A DNA stretch of 64,000 nt from Eutreptiella sp. 'Long Island Sound 2002' (Eukaryota > Euglenozoa > Euglenophyceae > Eutreptiales > Eutreptiaceae). The notes beneath the pieces are model-generated. The model saw only the letters and a list, made by a program, of their open reading frames with translations. It was not told the origin of the DNA and did no database searches. The stretch covers positions 31,834,641 to 31,898,640 of the forward strand of contig OZ038385.1 of NCBI GenBank assembly GCA_964036045.1. Reading direction: 5' to 3'. Positions 44,591 through 54,649 of the stretch are shown one piece after another (positions within the stretch are counted from its first letter, which is position 1; each line of letters starts with the position of its first letter). Both the position numbers and the translations under genes were made by a program.

Positions 44591-46200
44591 GTCCTGGGCA
44601 AGTTGGCTCCTGTTCACCGGTGCGCACGCTCTGTGTGTGGTGTTGTGTGTGCGGCTTCCTGGGCCACTTGGCTCCTGTTCACCGGTGTGCATGCCTTGGT
44701 GTGCTGCGCCGTGTGCATGGTGTCCTGGGGCTCTTGGCTCCTGTTCACCGGTGTGCACGCTCTGCGCGCGGTGTTGTGTGTGTAGCGTCCTGGGCCACCT
44801 GGCTCTTTTTCACCGGTGTGGACGCTCTGCGTGTGGTGTTCCGTGTGCCGTGTCCTGGGCCGCTTGGCTCCTGTTCACCGGTGTGCCTGCCTTGGTGTGC
44901 TGTGTCGTGTGCACGGTGCCCTGGGCCTCTTGGCTCCGGTTCACCGGTGTGCACGCTGTGTGTGCCGTGTTGTGGGTGCGGCGCTCTGGGCCTCTTGGTT
45001 CCTGTTCTCCGGTGTGTGTGCTCGTTGTGTTGTGTTGTTTGTGCCGTGTTGTGGGCCACGTGGCTCCTGTTCTCCAGCGTGCACGCTTTGTGTGCGGTGT
45101 CGTGTGCGTGGTCTCCTGGGCTTTTTGGCTCCTGCTTTCTGGTGTGCTCGTGTGGTGTGTGTTGTGTGGCGTGTGTGGTGTCCTCGGACACTTGGTTCGT
45201 GCCCTCCGGTGTGTTCGGTCTGTGTGATGCGGTGTGTTGCGGTGTGTGTGGTGTTCAGTTTGCGGTGTTGCATGTGTGGTGTTCTGGGCCTCCCGCCCCC
45301 GGTTCAACAGTGCGCACGCCCGGTGTGTGATGTTGTGTGTGCTTGGTGTCCTGGGTCTCTTGGCTCCTGTTCACCGGTGTGTTTGTGTGGTGTGTTGTGT
45401 GGTGTGTGCGGCGTCCTGGGCCACCTGGCTCCTGTTCACCGGGGTGCGTCTGTGGTGCGTTGTGTGGTGTGCACGGTGTCCTGGGCCTCGTGGCTCCTGT
45501 TCACCGGTGTGCATGCTCGGTGTGCGGTGTTTTGTGCGTGGTGTCCTGTGCCTCTTGGCTCCTGTGCACCGGTGTGCTTTTGTGGTTTGTTGTGCGGTGT
45601 GTGCGGTGTCCTGGGCCTCTTGGCTCCTGTTCACCGGTGTGCGCGCTCGGTGTGCGGTGTTTTGTATTTGGTGTCCTGGGCCTCTTGGCTCCTGTTCACC
45701 GGTGTGCTTGTGTGGTGTGTTGTGTGGTGTGCACGGTGTCCTGGGCCTCGTGGCTCCTGTTCACCGGTGTGCACGCTCTGTGTGGGGTGTTTAGGGCGTG
45801 GTGTCTTGGGCCTCTTAGCTCCTGTTCACCGGTGTGCTTTTGCGGTGTGTTGTGCGGTGTGTGCGGTGTCCTAGGCCACTTGGCTCCTGTTCACCGGTGT
45901 GCGTGCTCGGTGCTCGGTGTTTTGTGTTTGGTGTCCTGGGCCTCTTGGCTCCTGTTCCCCGGTGTGCCTGTGTTGTGTGGTGTGTGCGGTGTCCTCGGCC
46001 ACTTGGCTCCCGTTCACCGGTGTGCCCGCGTGGCGTGTGTTGTGTTGCGTGTGCGGTGTCCTGGGCCTCGTGGCTCCTGTTCACCGGTATGATGTGTGCT
46101 TGTTCTGTGTGTTGTGCGTTGTGTGCGGTGTCCTGGGCCACGTGGCTCCTGTTCACTGGCGTGCATGCTCGGTGTGGTGTGTGATGTGAGTGGTGTGGGT
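44591..46200 (+). repeat. Second, 5' 65-bp array of element D
   Basis: About 24-25 units of 65-66 bp with GTCCTGGGCC-type starts at 44591, 44656, 44722, 44787 and onward. It is a variant family (CACTTGGCTCC or CTCTTGGCTCC). Same orientation relative to the tail as the 3' array. The hundreds of Cys/Trp-rich codons open on plus are artefacts of this repeat. Confidence 0.88.
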
Positions 46201-46326
46201 CTGGGTGTGTGCTCACGTGTGCCATACCGTCCTCGTCGCATGTTTCGTCGCGCCCAAGAGTAGGCGCTGTCGGTGTACTCCTCTTGGGCTCATGTGTGCA
46301 TCCATGACATTTGGTCCCTGCGTTGT

Positions 46327-47035
46327 GGACTCTTTGTATTTTGCGACGCCCAAGAGTAGGCGTGTTTGCTTAACGTATTCATGACACATGCTACTTATTC
46401 TTTCTGTCATGGACTCTTTGGTTTTGGCGACGCCCAAGAGTAAGCGTGTCTTAATGCATGCATGGCGGCATATACTATTTACTCGTTGGTTGGTGGACTC
46501 TTTGTTTTTTGCGACGCCCAAGAGTAGGCGTGTTTGCTTAATGCATTCATGACATGCTACTTATTCGTTATGTCATGGACTCTTTGTTTTTAGCGACGCC
46601 CAAGAGGAAGCGTGTCTGAATGCATGCCTGGCCGCATATGCTATTTACTCGTTGGTTTGTGGACTCTTTGTATTTTGCGACGCCCAAGAGTAGGCGTGTT
46701 TGCTTAATGCATTCGTGACACATGCTACTTATTTTTTCTGTCATGGACTCTTTGTTTTTGGCGACGCCCAGGAGTAAGCCTGTCTTAATGCATGCATGGC
46801 GGCATATACTATTTACTCGTTGGTTGGTGGACTCTTTGTATTTTGCAACGCCCAAGAGTAGGCGTGTTTGCTTAATGCATTCATGACATGCTACTTATTC
46901 TTTATGTCACGGACTCTTTGTTCTTAGCGACGCCCAAGAGTAAGCTTGTCTTAATGCATTCATGACACATGCCATTCATTCTTTGTGTCGTGGACTCGTT
47001 GTTTTTGGCGACGCCCAAGAGGAAGCGTGTGGTGC
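46327..47035 (+). repeat. 84-bp tandem array with conserved hairpin, near the 5' end of element D
   Basis: GGACTC-type starts at 46327, 46411, 46495, 46577, 46661, 46745, 46829, 46911 and 46992 (spacing 81-84). Two monomer types alternate, making a dimer of about 168 bp. Each monomer carries GCGACGCCCAAGAGTAGGCG or a close variant, in which ACGCC and GGCGT can pair. A lone degenerate unit lies at about 46240. Confidence 0.9.
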
Positions 47036-47706
47036 CTTCCCTTCCCCTTGTGCGCACTTTTTGTGTTGTTGGGGCGTGCACTCAAGCCCTAGTTCCCTAA
47101 TTGCGGGCACTTTGCTATTGTGTTGGAGCGAGCACACAAGCTGGCTCACTCATTTTCTCCTTTGTTCCTGTCGTGTTGCTGTGTGCGGTGCACTTTTTGC
47201 CAACCTCGCCAAACAGTGGCGCAAAAATCGTGGGGGGGTTTCTGAGGTCGGAAAAACCCTTTTTTCTATTCTTTTTGTTGTTTTCTGCGTCGTTTTCCTT
47301 TTTTTTGTCAGATTTGAAGTTCAAATTGAGGTGACATATGGGTTTGGTAAGATCCCATAATGGTAGGCCATAACCCAAACTCCTCAAATATGAGGAATCG
47401 ACACTGATGAGAGACTATGGGTAAAGTATTGGCCCAAAGCGAGAAGATGGCCTAACCTTCCCATGGCCCAGAAGTGAACTCATGAAATTTGGAATTTTCA
47501 ACAAAATTCCAGGAAAAATTAAAAACAGTGGACTTGCGTACCAGTAACCTTCCAACAAATGCTCGATACAAAGTAGAGAGCACCATTGAAACATAGGGAA
47601 AGACCCCAAGGGACCATGTAAAACCACTATCCTATACACTTGGCAGACTTGGTTCCAATGGATAGTGTAAGTAATAGAACATACCAAAACAAGTTCAAAT
47701 GCCCAA
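46642..47706. repeat. Left copy of the long duplication flanking element E
   Basis: 1065 bp from TATTTACTCG in the 84-bp array to GCCCAA at the tail of E. It matches 52027-53092 (1066 bp) with about 14 differences by eye (1.3%). Confidence 0.75.
47036..47306 (-). other. 5' terminal region of element D
   Basis: Unique DNA between the 84-bp array and the flanking duplication. Its duplicate is 52422-52693, created together with element E. No ORF of note. Confidence 0.4.
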
Positions 47707-47722
47707 GGTAGGTAGGTAGGTA
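47707..47722 (-). repeat. Element E 3' tail, (TACC)4
   Basis: Four GGTA units on plus followed by GGTGCACTCGG. One unit could belong to the target. Confidence 0.8.
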
Positions 47723-49394
47723 GGTGCACTCGGTCGTGGAGAGGCGCCCCATGGTTCCCCCTGGCGTTCCCCCTCTGACGAACAGGAAGAGGCTTCGCGC
47801 GTGAAGAGGGGAGGCGGCTTACTTCCCGCTAGACCTGACTGTTGGCCCCCAACAAAGCGGCCCCGGGCTACGCCGGGAGGGCTGATCGCCGCCAGCGTGA
47901 CATGCTTGTCGCGCCGGGAGGGTGTGCCCCCGTGCTTGCGCACGTCCCCTCCTTTGGGCGGAACCCTAGGGGTTCACCGGACTTCCTGGCGTATCCCGTT
48001 CCCAAGGCGTGCATGCACGTTCTTGGTACTAGGGTTCCGAGGCGCTTGGGTGTCGCACGCTCCGCCTCGAGTCCCAAAGCAGCGCAGGCCTTAGGATGCA
48101 GCCTTACCCCCGGGCTCCGGATCTCGTTTGGCCGGGTCACCTGCATGGCACGGGCTGCCTCAGTGCCCGGGCTGTGGGCACTGGGTTTCCTACTGTTGTG
48201 TGGCGTTTGTGTTTGGGTCCGGTTGGCGGTTGGGTGCGGGTTTTGTTAACCCCGCCAGTCCTGGCTGGGGTCTTGGGTGGGTGTGTTTGGGCACGGTTTG
48301 TGGTGTTGTCCCTCTAGTGTCGGCTGTTTGTGGTGTTCGTGGTTGGGCTTCGTATTCGGCCTGCTTTTGGGACGTGTGTGGTTTCGTGGGCGCCCCGCTT
48401 GCCCCCCGCCGTTTCCGGTTCCGGCGCGCGGTGTGGGCGTGTGTGCTGGGCCCCGGTGTCGTCTGTGCCCAGCCCTTCTTGGCTGGGTTGTCGGGGTGTG
48501 TTTTTTTTTTTTTTTGCGCTTTGGTTTTTTCTTTTCTTTTTTTTTTTTTTTTTCCGGCTTTGTGGTCCCTGTCCCTCCATCCCCTTTCTTTCGGGCTGGG
48601 CTGGTGGCTCTCTCTTTTTTTTTTTTTCGTGTCCCTTTTCCCCGTGGTCCGCTGTTACTGGCTTGGTGTTGCCGGTTTTGGGTGGGTGGTCCCCCTGTGC
48701 CTCTGTGGGGGTCCCTTTTTTTTTTTTTTTTCGTTGCCTTCTGGGGGGGGGGCTTGGCCGCCTGTGGTGGTGTTGGCGGGCGGTTTGGCGGCTGTGGGCT
48801 GTTTTCGTGCCTTTTCCCCTTCCCCCCTCCCTTTTATTTTTTTTTCTTTTGGGGGGGGGGGCTGGCCTGTTCCTCCCTCTGCCTTCCCTGGGCTGGCGCA
48901 CGCACTGGCCTGCATTCAGTGTTGTCTTCCGGGCTGCTGTCTTCAGTTGCGTTCTGTGTGGCCACGTTCCGGCCCCATGGGTCGGGTGGGCTTTGTACAT
49001 GGTGGGCTCGGCGCCTCTTCTTGCTGGGTTAGGTCCTGGCTCTGCCGGCTGGGCGGCTGCGCCAGGCGGCTGCTTGTGGTTTTGGGTTAGGGGGCTGGGG
49101 TTGTTCGTGTCCTTACCCCTCTGCGGTGCCGGCTGTAATCTTCTGGGTGGTCCGTCACCGTTGTCGCCTCGCGCGCTGTGGCCCCGTGTGTGGCCTGCGG
49201 TGCTGGTGTGTGGCGTGGTGGCGCGGCGCCTTCCAGGGTGTGCGGTGGCTGGCTTCGGTTAGTCCCTCAGGTTAGGGTCAGTTGTGTCGTGCTGTGCCGC
49301 TCTGTGCCGCGTCGCGTCGCGTCGTGCTGTGGTGCGTTGCTCTGTGGCGCGCTGTGGTGCGGTGTGCCGTGGTCTCGCGTGGTGCCGCGGTGGG
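47723..49394 (-). other. 3' region of element E
   Basis: Non-coding. Holds long homopolymers on plus (T runs near 48500, 48540, 48615, 48720 and 48840). Two blocks near the tail resemble the A/B/D 3' region: CCTCTGACG..ACAGGAAGAGG (about 47770-47793) and CCCCTCCTTTGGGCGG (about 47947-47962). Confidence 0.5.
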
Positions 49395-50082
49395 TCAGTG
49401 GAGGTCAGCCTGGCCTGTGTGGGTCGGGTAGGTCTTCGGGAAATTCTGCTGAATGATCACGGTGTCCTTGGGGTGTGCACGCTGACTCTCACCCATGGAC
49501 TCAATCTTCACCGGGCCTCGCAGACAGGCAGGCGTACTCGGGGTGTAGGAAAGGCGTTCCTTCTCCAAGGCAGACAAACAGAAATCAGGAGTCGGACGGT
49601 GGAGGTGGCTTCCGAACGCTATTTGAGTGGCGAAAGTCTTGCACTGCAGCTTGGCTGCGCTGGCAGGGACATGAGGGTCCGGGTCGGTGCCGCTGGCAGG
49701 GATGAGCTCATACTTCAGGGTCAGGGGGATGTCCATATCTCCGGTGCTGAACTGCAGGGGTCCGGGGCACCGGTAGTAATCTTGGCACTTCCAGTCTTCA
49801 CGGCGCTCGGAGATGGCCTTGATGGGGGCACCGTCCAGCAGCACCAAGGCCTTCGCGATCGATCACAGCCTTTCACTTCCCCTTGCGGCGCTCGAAATTC
49901 ATCATGGACGGGATCGGCGTGCCGCCGCAGTGCCATTCCTCGACTGGACGCAACAGGTTGGTGACGGACGCCCTCACGGACGTGAGACCAGCCGAGATCA
50001 AGCCCCCGGCCGTCAATCCAAGTGCATAGCAATACTCTGCGTCAAGCCGCGACGGTAACGCAGCCCGGCCCTTATAGCCCAT
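49395..50082 (-). pseudogene. C-terminal fragment of pyrophosphate-dependent phosphofructokinase (PFP)
   Basis: PFP interconverts fructose-6-phosphate and fructose-1,6-bisphosphate using PPi in cytosolic glycolysis. The fragment begins GYKGRAALPSRLDAEYCYAL (50.08 kb), continues through TNLLRPVEEWHCGGTPIP and SMMNFERRKGK, meets TGA at 49873-49875 and a frameshift near 49858, then resumes KALVLLDGAPIKAISERR, CQDYYRCPGPLQF and LTLKYEL (about 49.7 kb). These are the family's C-terminal blocks (GYEGR, FDxxYCYxLG, EEWxCGG, MERRHGK, GPIQF). The last 100 codons to 49395 have no match I know. Catalytic N-terminal parts are missing. Homology starts abruptly at 50082, as expected for a captured exon or cDNA piece. 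Subunit type cannot be told. Confidence 0.78.
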
Positions 50083-50621
50083 GGTGTGGTCGCGTGATGG
50101 TCCGTGGGGTTGCCCTCCCTGGGGGCCTGTGCCTTGGTCCCGTGTCCTCTGGGGGTTTCGGTCCGTAGTCGTGGGTGCCGCGGCCGTGCTTTCGTCCTCT
50201 TCCGGTGCCTGTGAGGTGGCCTTTGTGGTGGTCGGGGTCGTCGCCTGGCAGTGAGGGCGTGGTGGTGCGCCCTGCGGCGGCGTTCCCTGCGGCTTCCTCT
50301 GTGGGTGTGGCCTGTTCTCCCCGTGTAGGTGTGCCCTCCGTTCTCCGTGTGGTTTCCGGTGGCCGGTGGGCGTGCGCTGGTGTGATCCGTATGGCGTCTG
50401 ATGTTTGCTTCGGTGGTGTGTGTTGGGGTGTTTGGTGGGGCTGGGGCGGCGCTGGTCTCCCCGTCGTGGTGTGCCCTTCCTGGGTGTGGGTCGTGGTGCC
50501 TGCTGTGGTGCCCTTTTCCTCCGTGTCTTGGTCCCCGTTCCCGCTCCTTCCTGGTTCTTGGGTGGCTTCCTGCCCCCATGTGGTGTCGCTTCCGGCGCCC
50601 TGTCCCTGCGTGTGCCTGCCC

Positions 50622-52026
50622 TCACTTGGGGCCCTTCCGTGCCCTCTTGCCTGTGTGCTCCTTGGTGCCCCTTGCCCTTCCCTTGCCCTTGTCCTGCCCC
50701 TTCCTGGTGTGGTGGTGGCGGGAGGGGCGGGGTGGGGAGGGGGCGCCGGTGGCCCAGGCTTGGGGGTGGGTGGCCTGGAGCCACTGGCGGAGGGCTTGGG
50801 GGGTGTAGGGGGGGCGGAGGCCCTGGACCGCATCGCGGAGGAGGGCCTCCCATGCCGCTTGCGGCATGATGGCCTCCGGGGCGGCCTCGTTGGGGTTTGC
50901 GGGGGTGCGGGTGCGCACCTCCTCGAAGGTATGCACCATGTGCACCCCTTCGTGCCTTCCCGCTCCCCCGGCCCATTTCACCCAGCGGCGGAGCTCCTGC
51001 AGAGCGGGGGGAGACCACCAGGCGAGGTAGGCGGGGGCCCGGGGGGGGGGAGGGGTCCGTGCCCGGGGTCCTGGAGCGGCGGGGGGAAGACGTGGACCTG
51101 CGGTGGTGGCGGGGGTGGCGGTGCCTGGGGGAGCGGGAGCGGCGGCGGCGGGGGGTGGGGGTGGAGGACGGGTACGGGCGGAGGGGGGAGCAAGAGGGGG
51201 AGGTGGACATGGGGCGGTGGTGGCGCGCTCGGTGGCGTCCGGGGGAGCGGGAGTGGTGGTGGCGGGGGCTGGGGGTGGTGGATGGGTACGGGTGGCGGGG
51301 GGAACGGGGAGCCCGGCGGGGCGTGTGGGGGGAGAGGGAGGTGGACGTGGGGCGGCAGTGGCGTGCCTGGCTGCGTCGGGGGGAGCGGGAGTGGTGGTGG
51401 CGGGGGCTGGGTGGCCGGTGGGGGGAGGGGGAGGGGGACATGGGGCGGCGGTGGCGCTCGTGGTGGTGCCCGGGGGAGCGGGAGCGACGGGAGCGGGGTC
51501 CCTGGGGGTCGTGGTGGTACCTCGGGGAGCGGGAGCGGCGCGAGTGGGTGGTTGAGGCGCGGTGGGAGTGTGGGCGCCGTGGGCGAGTGTGCCGTGCGGG
51601 GGGGGGGAGCGGGAGCGCCGCCGTTTGCGGGACCGGCCCCCGTCGCTCGAGTCGGGCCAGTCCGGAAGCGTCGGCGGCCCCTGGGGGGCCTCGCGCGGTG
51701 CCGCTGGGGGGGGGAGGTCCCCCGTCGTCCATGGGGCCCCTTCGGCCATCGGATGGTGGCCGGGGGGGTACGGGGCCTCGCGCGGTGCCGCCAGGGGGGG
51801 GAGGTCCCCCGTCGTCCATGGGGCCCCTTCGGCCATCGGATGGTGGCCGCGGGGGTACGGGTGGTACGGGGGTGGTGGCTGGTACGGGGGGGGTGGCTCC
51901 TGGCGGTAGGTGGGGTATGCGGGTGGGGCGCTCGGTGGCTGCCATCCCGTCCGCTGGTGCTGTTCGTGTACGGGGGGTTGTGGCCCGGTGGGGTAGGGCG
52001 GTGGGCAGTGGTAGTGGTGGGGGTGG
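50622..52026 (-). CDS. Proline-rich ORF of element E, related to ORF3 of element D
   Basis: An open frame of about 468 codons inside the element; it also continues 26 codons into the flanking repeat. The first in-frame Met inside E is at about 51836. Near the N-terminus a 29-residue unit (with HHPMAEGAPWTTGDLPP) is repeated, encoded by an 87-bp DNA duplication at about 51690-51850. The middle is Pro/Ala/Thr-rich and comes from irregular GGGGGAGCGGGAG repeats. The C-terminus has AWWSPPALQELRRWVKWAGG and MPQAAWEALLRDAVQGL, the same domain as the end of D's ORF3, then a Lys/Arg-rich tail. An alternative frame here is RSRSP-rich, so the frame choice rests on the C-terminal similarity. Role unknown. 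Confidence 0.5.
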
Positions 52027-53092
52027 TATTTACTCGTTGGTTTGTGGGCTCTTTGTATTTTGCGACGCCCAAGAGTAGGCGTGTTTGCGTAATGCATTCG
52101 TGACACATGCTACTTTTTTTTTCTGTCATGGACTCTTTGTTTTTGGCGACGCCCAAGAGTAAGCGTGTCTTAATGCATGCATGGCGGCATATACTATTTA
52201 CTCGTTGGTTTGTGGACTCTTTGTATTTTGCAACGCCCAAGAGTAGGCGTGTTTGCTTAATGCATTCATGACATGCTACTTATTCTTTATGTCACGGACT
52301 CTTTGTTCTTAGCGACGCCCAAGAGTAAGCTTGTCTTAATGCATTCATGACACATGCCATTCATTCTTTGTGTCGTGGACTCGTTGTTTTTGGGCGACGC
52401 CCAAGAGGAAGCGTGTGGTGCCTTCCCTTCCCCTTGTGCGCACTTTTTGTGTTGTTGGGGCGTGCACTCAAGCCCTAGTTCCCTAATTGCGGGCACTTTG
52501 CTATTGTGTTGCAGCGAGCACACAAGCTGGCTCACTCATTTTCTCCCTTTGTTCCTGTCGTGTTGCTGTGTGCAGTGCACTTTTTGCCAACCTCGCCAAA
52601 CAGTGGCGCAAAAATCGTGGGGGGGTTTCTGAGGTCGGAAAAACCGTTTTTTCTATTCTTTTTGTTGTTTTCTGCGTCGTTTTCCTTTTTTTTGTCAGAT
52701 TTGAAGTTCAAATTGAGGTGACATATGGGTTTGGTAAGATCCCATAATGGTAGGCCATAACCCAAACTCCTCAAATATGAGGAATCGACACTGATGAGAG
52801 ACTATGGGTAAAGTATTGGCCCAAAGCGAAAGATGGCCTAACCTTCCCATGGCCCAGAAGTGAACTCATGAAATTTGGAATTTTCAACAAAATTCCAGGA
52901 AAAATTAAAAACAGTGGACTTGCGTACCAGTAACCTTCCAACAAATGCTCGATACAAAGTAGAGAGCACCATTGAAACATAGGGAAAGACCCCAAGGGAC
53001 CATGTAAAACCACTATCCTATACACTTGGCAGACTTGGTTCCAATGGATAGTGTAAGTAATAGAACATACCAAAACAAGTTCAAATGCCCAA
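52027..53092. repeat. Right copy of the long duplication flanking element E
   Basis: 1066 bp. It starts at the 5' end of E inside an 84-bp-type repeat and ends at GCCCAA, where the uninterrupted AT-rich repeat continues (GGTAGAACCATTGGGG). It includes about 4.5 monomers of the 84-bp array. Confidence 0.75.
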
Positions 53093-53966
53093 GGTAGAAC
53101 CATTGGGGAGGTCTAGGGTCAAAGAACATGGAGATTTGGCCCAAAGAACCAAATGAACCAAGTGAATGAAGTGAACAAACAAAATTTGACATCTCCAAAA
53201 GGTTTTAGAGATTGCAATGCTGTGGTAAGCCCAAAGTGAGTTACAACCAAGTAAAAGCATGCACGTAGAGTGGAAAGTATGCTCTTTCATTGGAATCATC
53301 ACCTGGCTTCGAACTCAACATGTACATGAAGATATGAATTCAAAAGTCAACACATGGACTGAGTAAATTTGGGCAATGTGCTCATGATCAAATTTACTAT
53401 AAGCAGAAATAGGCCAAAATGGCACATAGAAAATTAGTCGTAGCGTAAAGACAAAAATGGGCCACAACCTATGGTGACCATATATGGATAGTAGGGAACA
53501 TGGACACCAGGAATGATCAAACAATTGACAAAAACTCAATGATAGTGGATCTCCATTGTCACCACAAGTGAACACATGAAAAATATATAATTCAAGACAC
53601 AATCACTAAAATTCATGCGTGGCCCTATGTACAATGAATCAGGGCCATAGAAAGTGCATTAACAAATGTAGACACATGCCACACCACGCACAAACAAACA
53701 TTAGACTGGAATCCGACGCGAGTTTGGAGATCCAAGCTCGAAAAGTAGGCCCATGACAGGCCAAAAATGAGTGATTTTTGGCATAAAATGACTATGCCAA
53801 AACGAGCTCAAAAAAGTTGAAAACTACGAGCTAAAAGATGTTGAAAGCGTCGAAACGCAACCAAAACTCGAACATATATTGTTTGTACTCACCAAGTACG
53901 AACAAAATGAGCTCTTACTTATTTTCCGTCGCACCATATCTTGGAGATATAGTGGCGAACTTTGAG
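53093..53966. repeat. AT-rich repeat, remainder, including the left copy of the duplication flanking element B
   Basis: Continuation of the AT-rich target repeat. Bases 53577-53966 (390 bp, TGAAAAATA to CTTTGAG) are repeated at 59433-59822, also 390 bp, with 11 substitutions counted by eye. Position 53637 is where D inserted in the other copy. No gene. Confidence 0.75.
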
Positions 53967-54390
53967 GGCATGTGGTGCGGAATGAGTGTCGCGCGCGCTG
54001 GGGCCCTGTCCCAGAACGAAATAAAAAGATAGGTAAAATACGACGAAAAAATTTTCTGAATAGCTGAAAATAAAGCTAATTAGCATAAAAAACGCTTAGG
54101 CCAAAAAGCGCGCTGCGAAACGCGTAAAAACGCGACGAAAACTTTTTCGACGTCAAATAGGTGAATAGTTAACGCCGTAAGCACCGTAACGCTCGTAGGA
54201 CCCCAACGCCGTCCTTGCCGTCGTCTAACTCGCTATAGGTGCAAAGAAAAACGCGTCGCGAGCAGCGCGTAAAACTCGAAAAAAAAATTTCATAACTCGC
54301 CACGACCCCTCATGTCGCGCCCTGCCGCCTTTTTCTTCTTCTTCTCCATGCACCTCCCTCCCCACCCTCGTGCCCATCACTCCCCTTGCC
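53967..54390 (+). other. AT-rich 5' stretch of element B ending in a splice-acceptor-like sequence
   Basis: AT-rich with ACGCG-type words, then a pyrimidine-rich tract (CTTTTTCTTCTTCTTCTCC and C-rich continuation) ending TGCAG at about 54391-54395. Element A's homology begins within a few bases of this point. No ORF. Confidence 0.4.
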
Positions 54391-54437
54391 CTGCAGCTCA
54401 GGCGGCGGCCCTGGGGGAATGCGGTTAACCCTTAGCA

Positions 54438-54506
54438 ATGGACACCAACACGCTCCACGACGCCACGCACAAGAACAAGGCCGAGAACATCAAGAACGAC
54501 GGGTAG
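54438..54506 (+). CDS. 22-codon ORF in the 5' module of element B
   Basis: Base-for-base identical to 18473-18541 of element A. Followed by AT-rich DNA (TATAATTTTATTTT) and A runs. Confidence 0.3.
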   Translation: MDTNTLHDATHKNKAENIKNDG

Positions 54507-54649
54507 CACGTAAGGCACAGCAGCGAACATGGTCTTGCTGCACGCGAGTGTGTTGGGTCGTGTATAATTTTATTTTTTTTATCAAAAGCCAAAAAAAAGA
54601 GGGAAAAAAAAATAAAGTTTTCAAAGGCACGGAAAAACGGCAGGGATTT

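Larger units (their letters stand above)
23506..47306 (-). mobile_element. Element D: giant decayed LINE-type retroelement with three coding regions
   Basis: About 23.8 kb, read from 47306 to 23506. The order is a 5' end with an 84-bp array, a 65-bp array, a 64-bp array and a GGTGAT-rich minisatellite. ORF1, ORF2 (endonuclease, RT, RNase H, zinc knuckle) and ORF3 follow, then a degenerate 65-bp array, a conserved 570-bp 3' region and (TACC)4. AP-endonuclease plus RNase H places it with the I/R1/LOA-like non-LTR group. The 3' end is exact. The 5' end at 47306 is inferred from where the flanking duplication starts, so the real element could be shorter with other repeats upstream. Confidence 0.6.
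47707..52026 (-). mobile_element. Element E: (TACC)-tailed element with an ORF3-like gene and a captured PFP piece
   Basis: About 4.3 kb, read from 52026 to 47707: a proline-rich ORF, a PFP fragment, about 1.7 kb of 3' region with long T runs (plus strand), and a (TACC)4 tail. It sits in the AT-rich repeat that also received D; the uninterrupted site is 53092/53093 (GCCCAA/GGTAGAACC). The target itself supplies one GGTA, so the tail boundary is ambiguous by four bases. Its 3' end shares short motifs with A/B/D but is otherwise different. Confidence 0.65.

Noticed and set aside
49873-51945. One 690-codon protein joining an RSRSP-rich region to PFP
   Set aside because: Chance in-frame fusion. 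The PFP homology starts abruptly at 50082 and the upstream C-terminal domain is in another frame.
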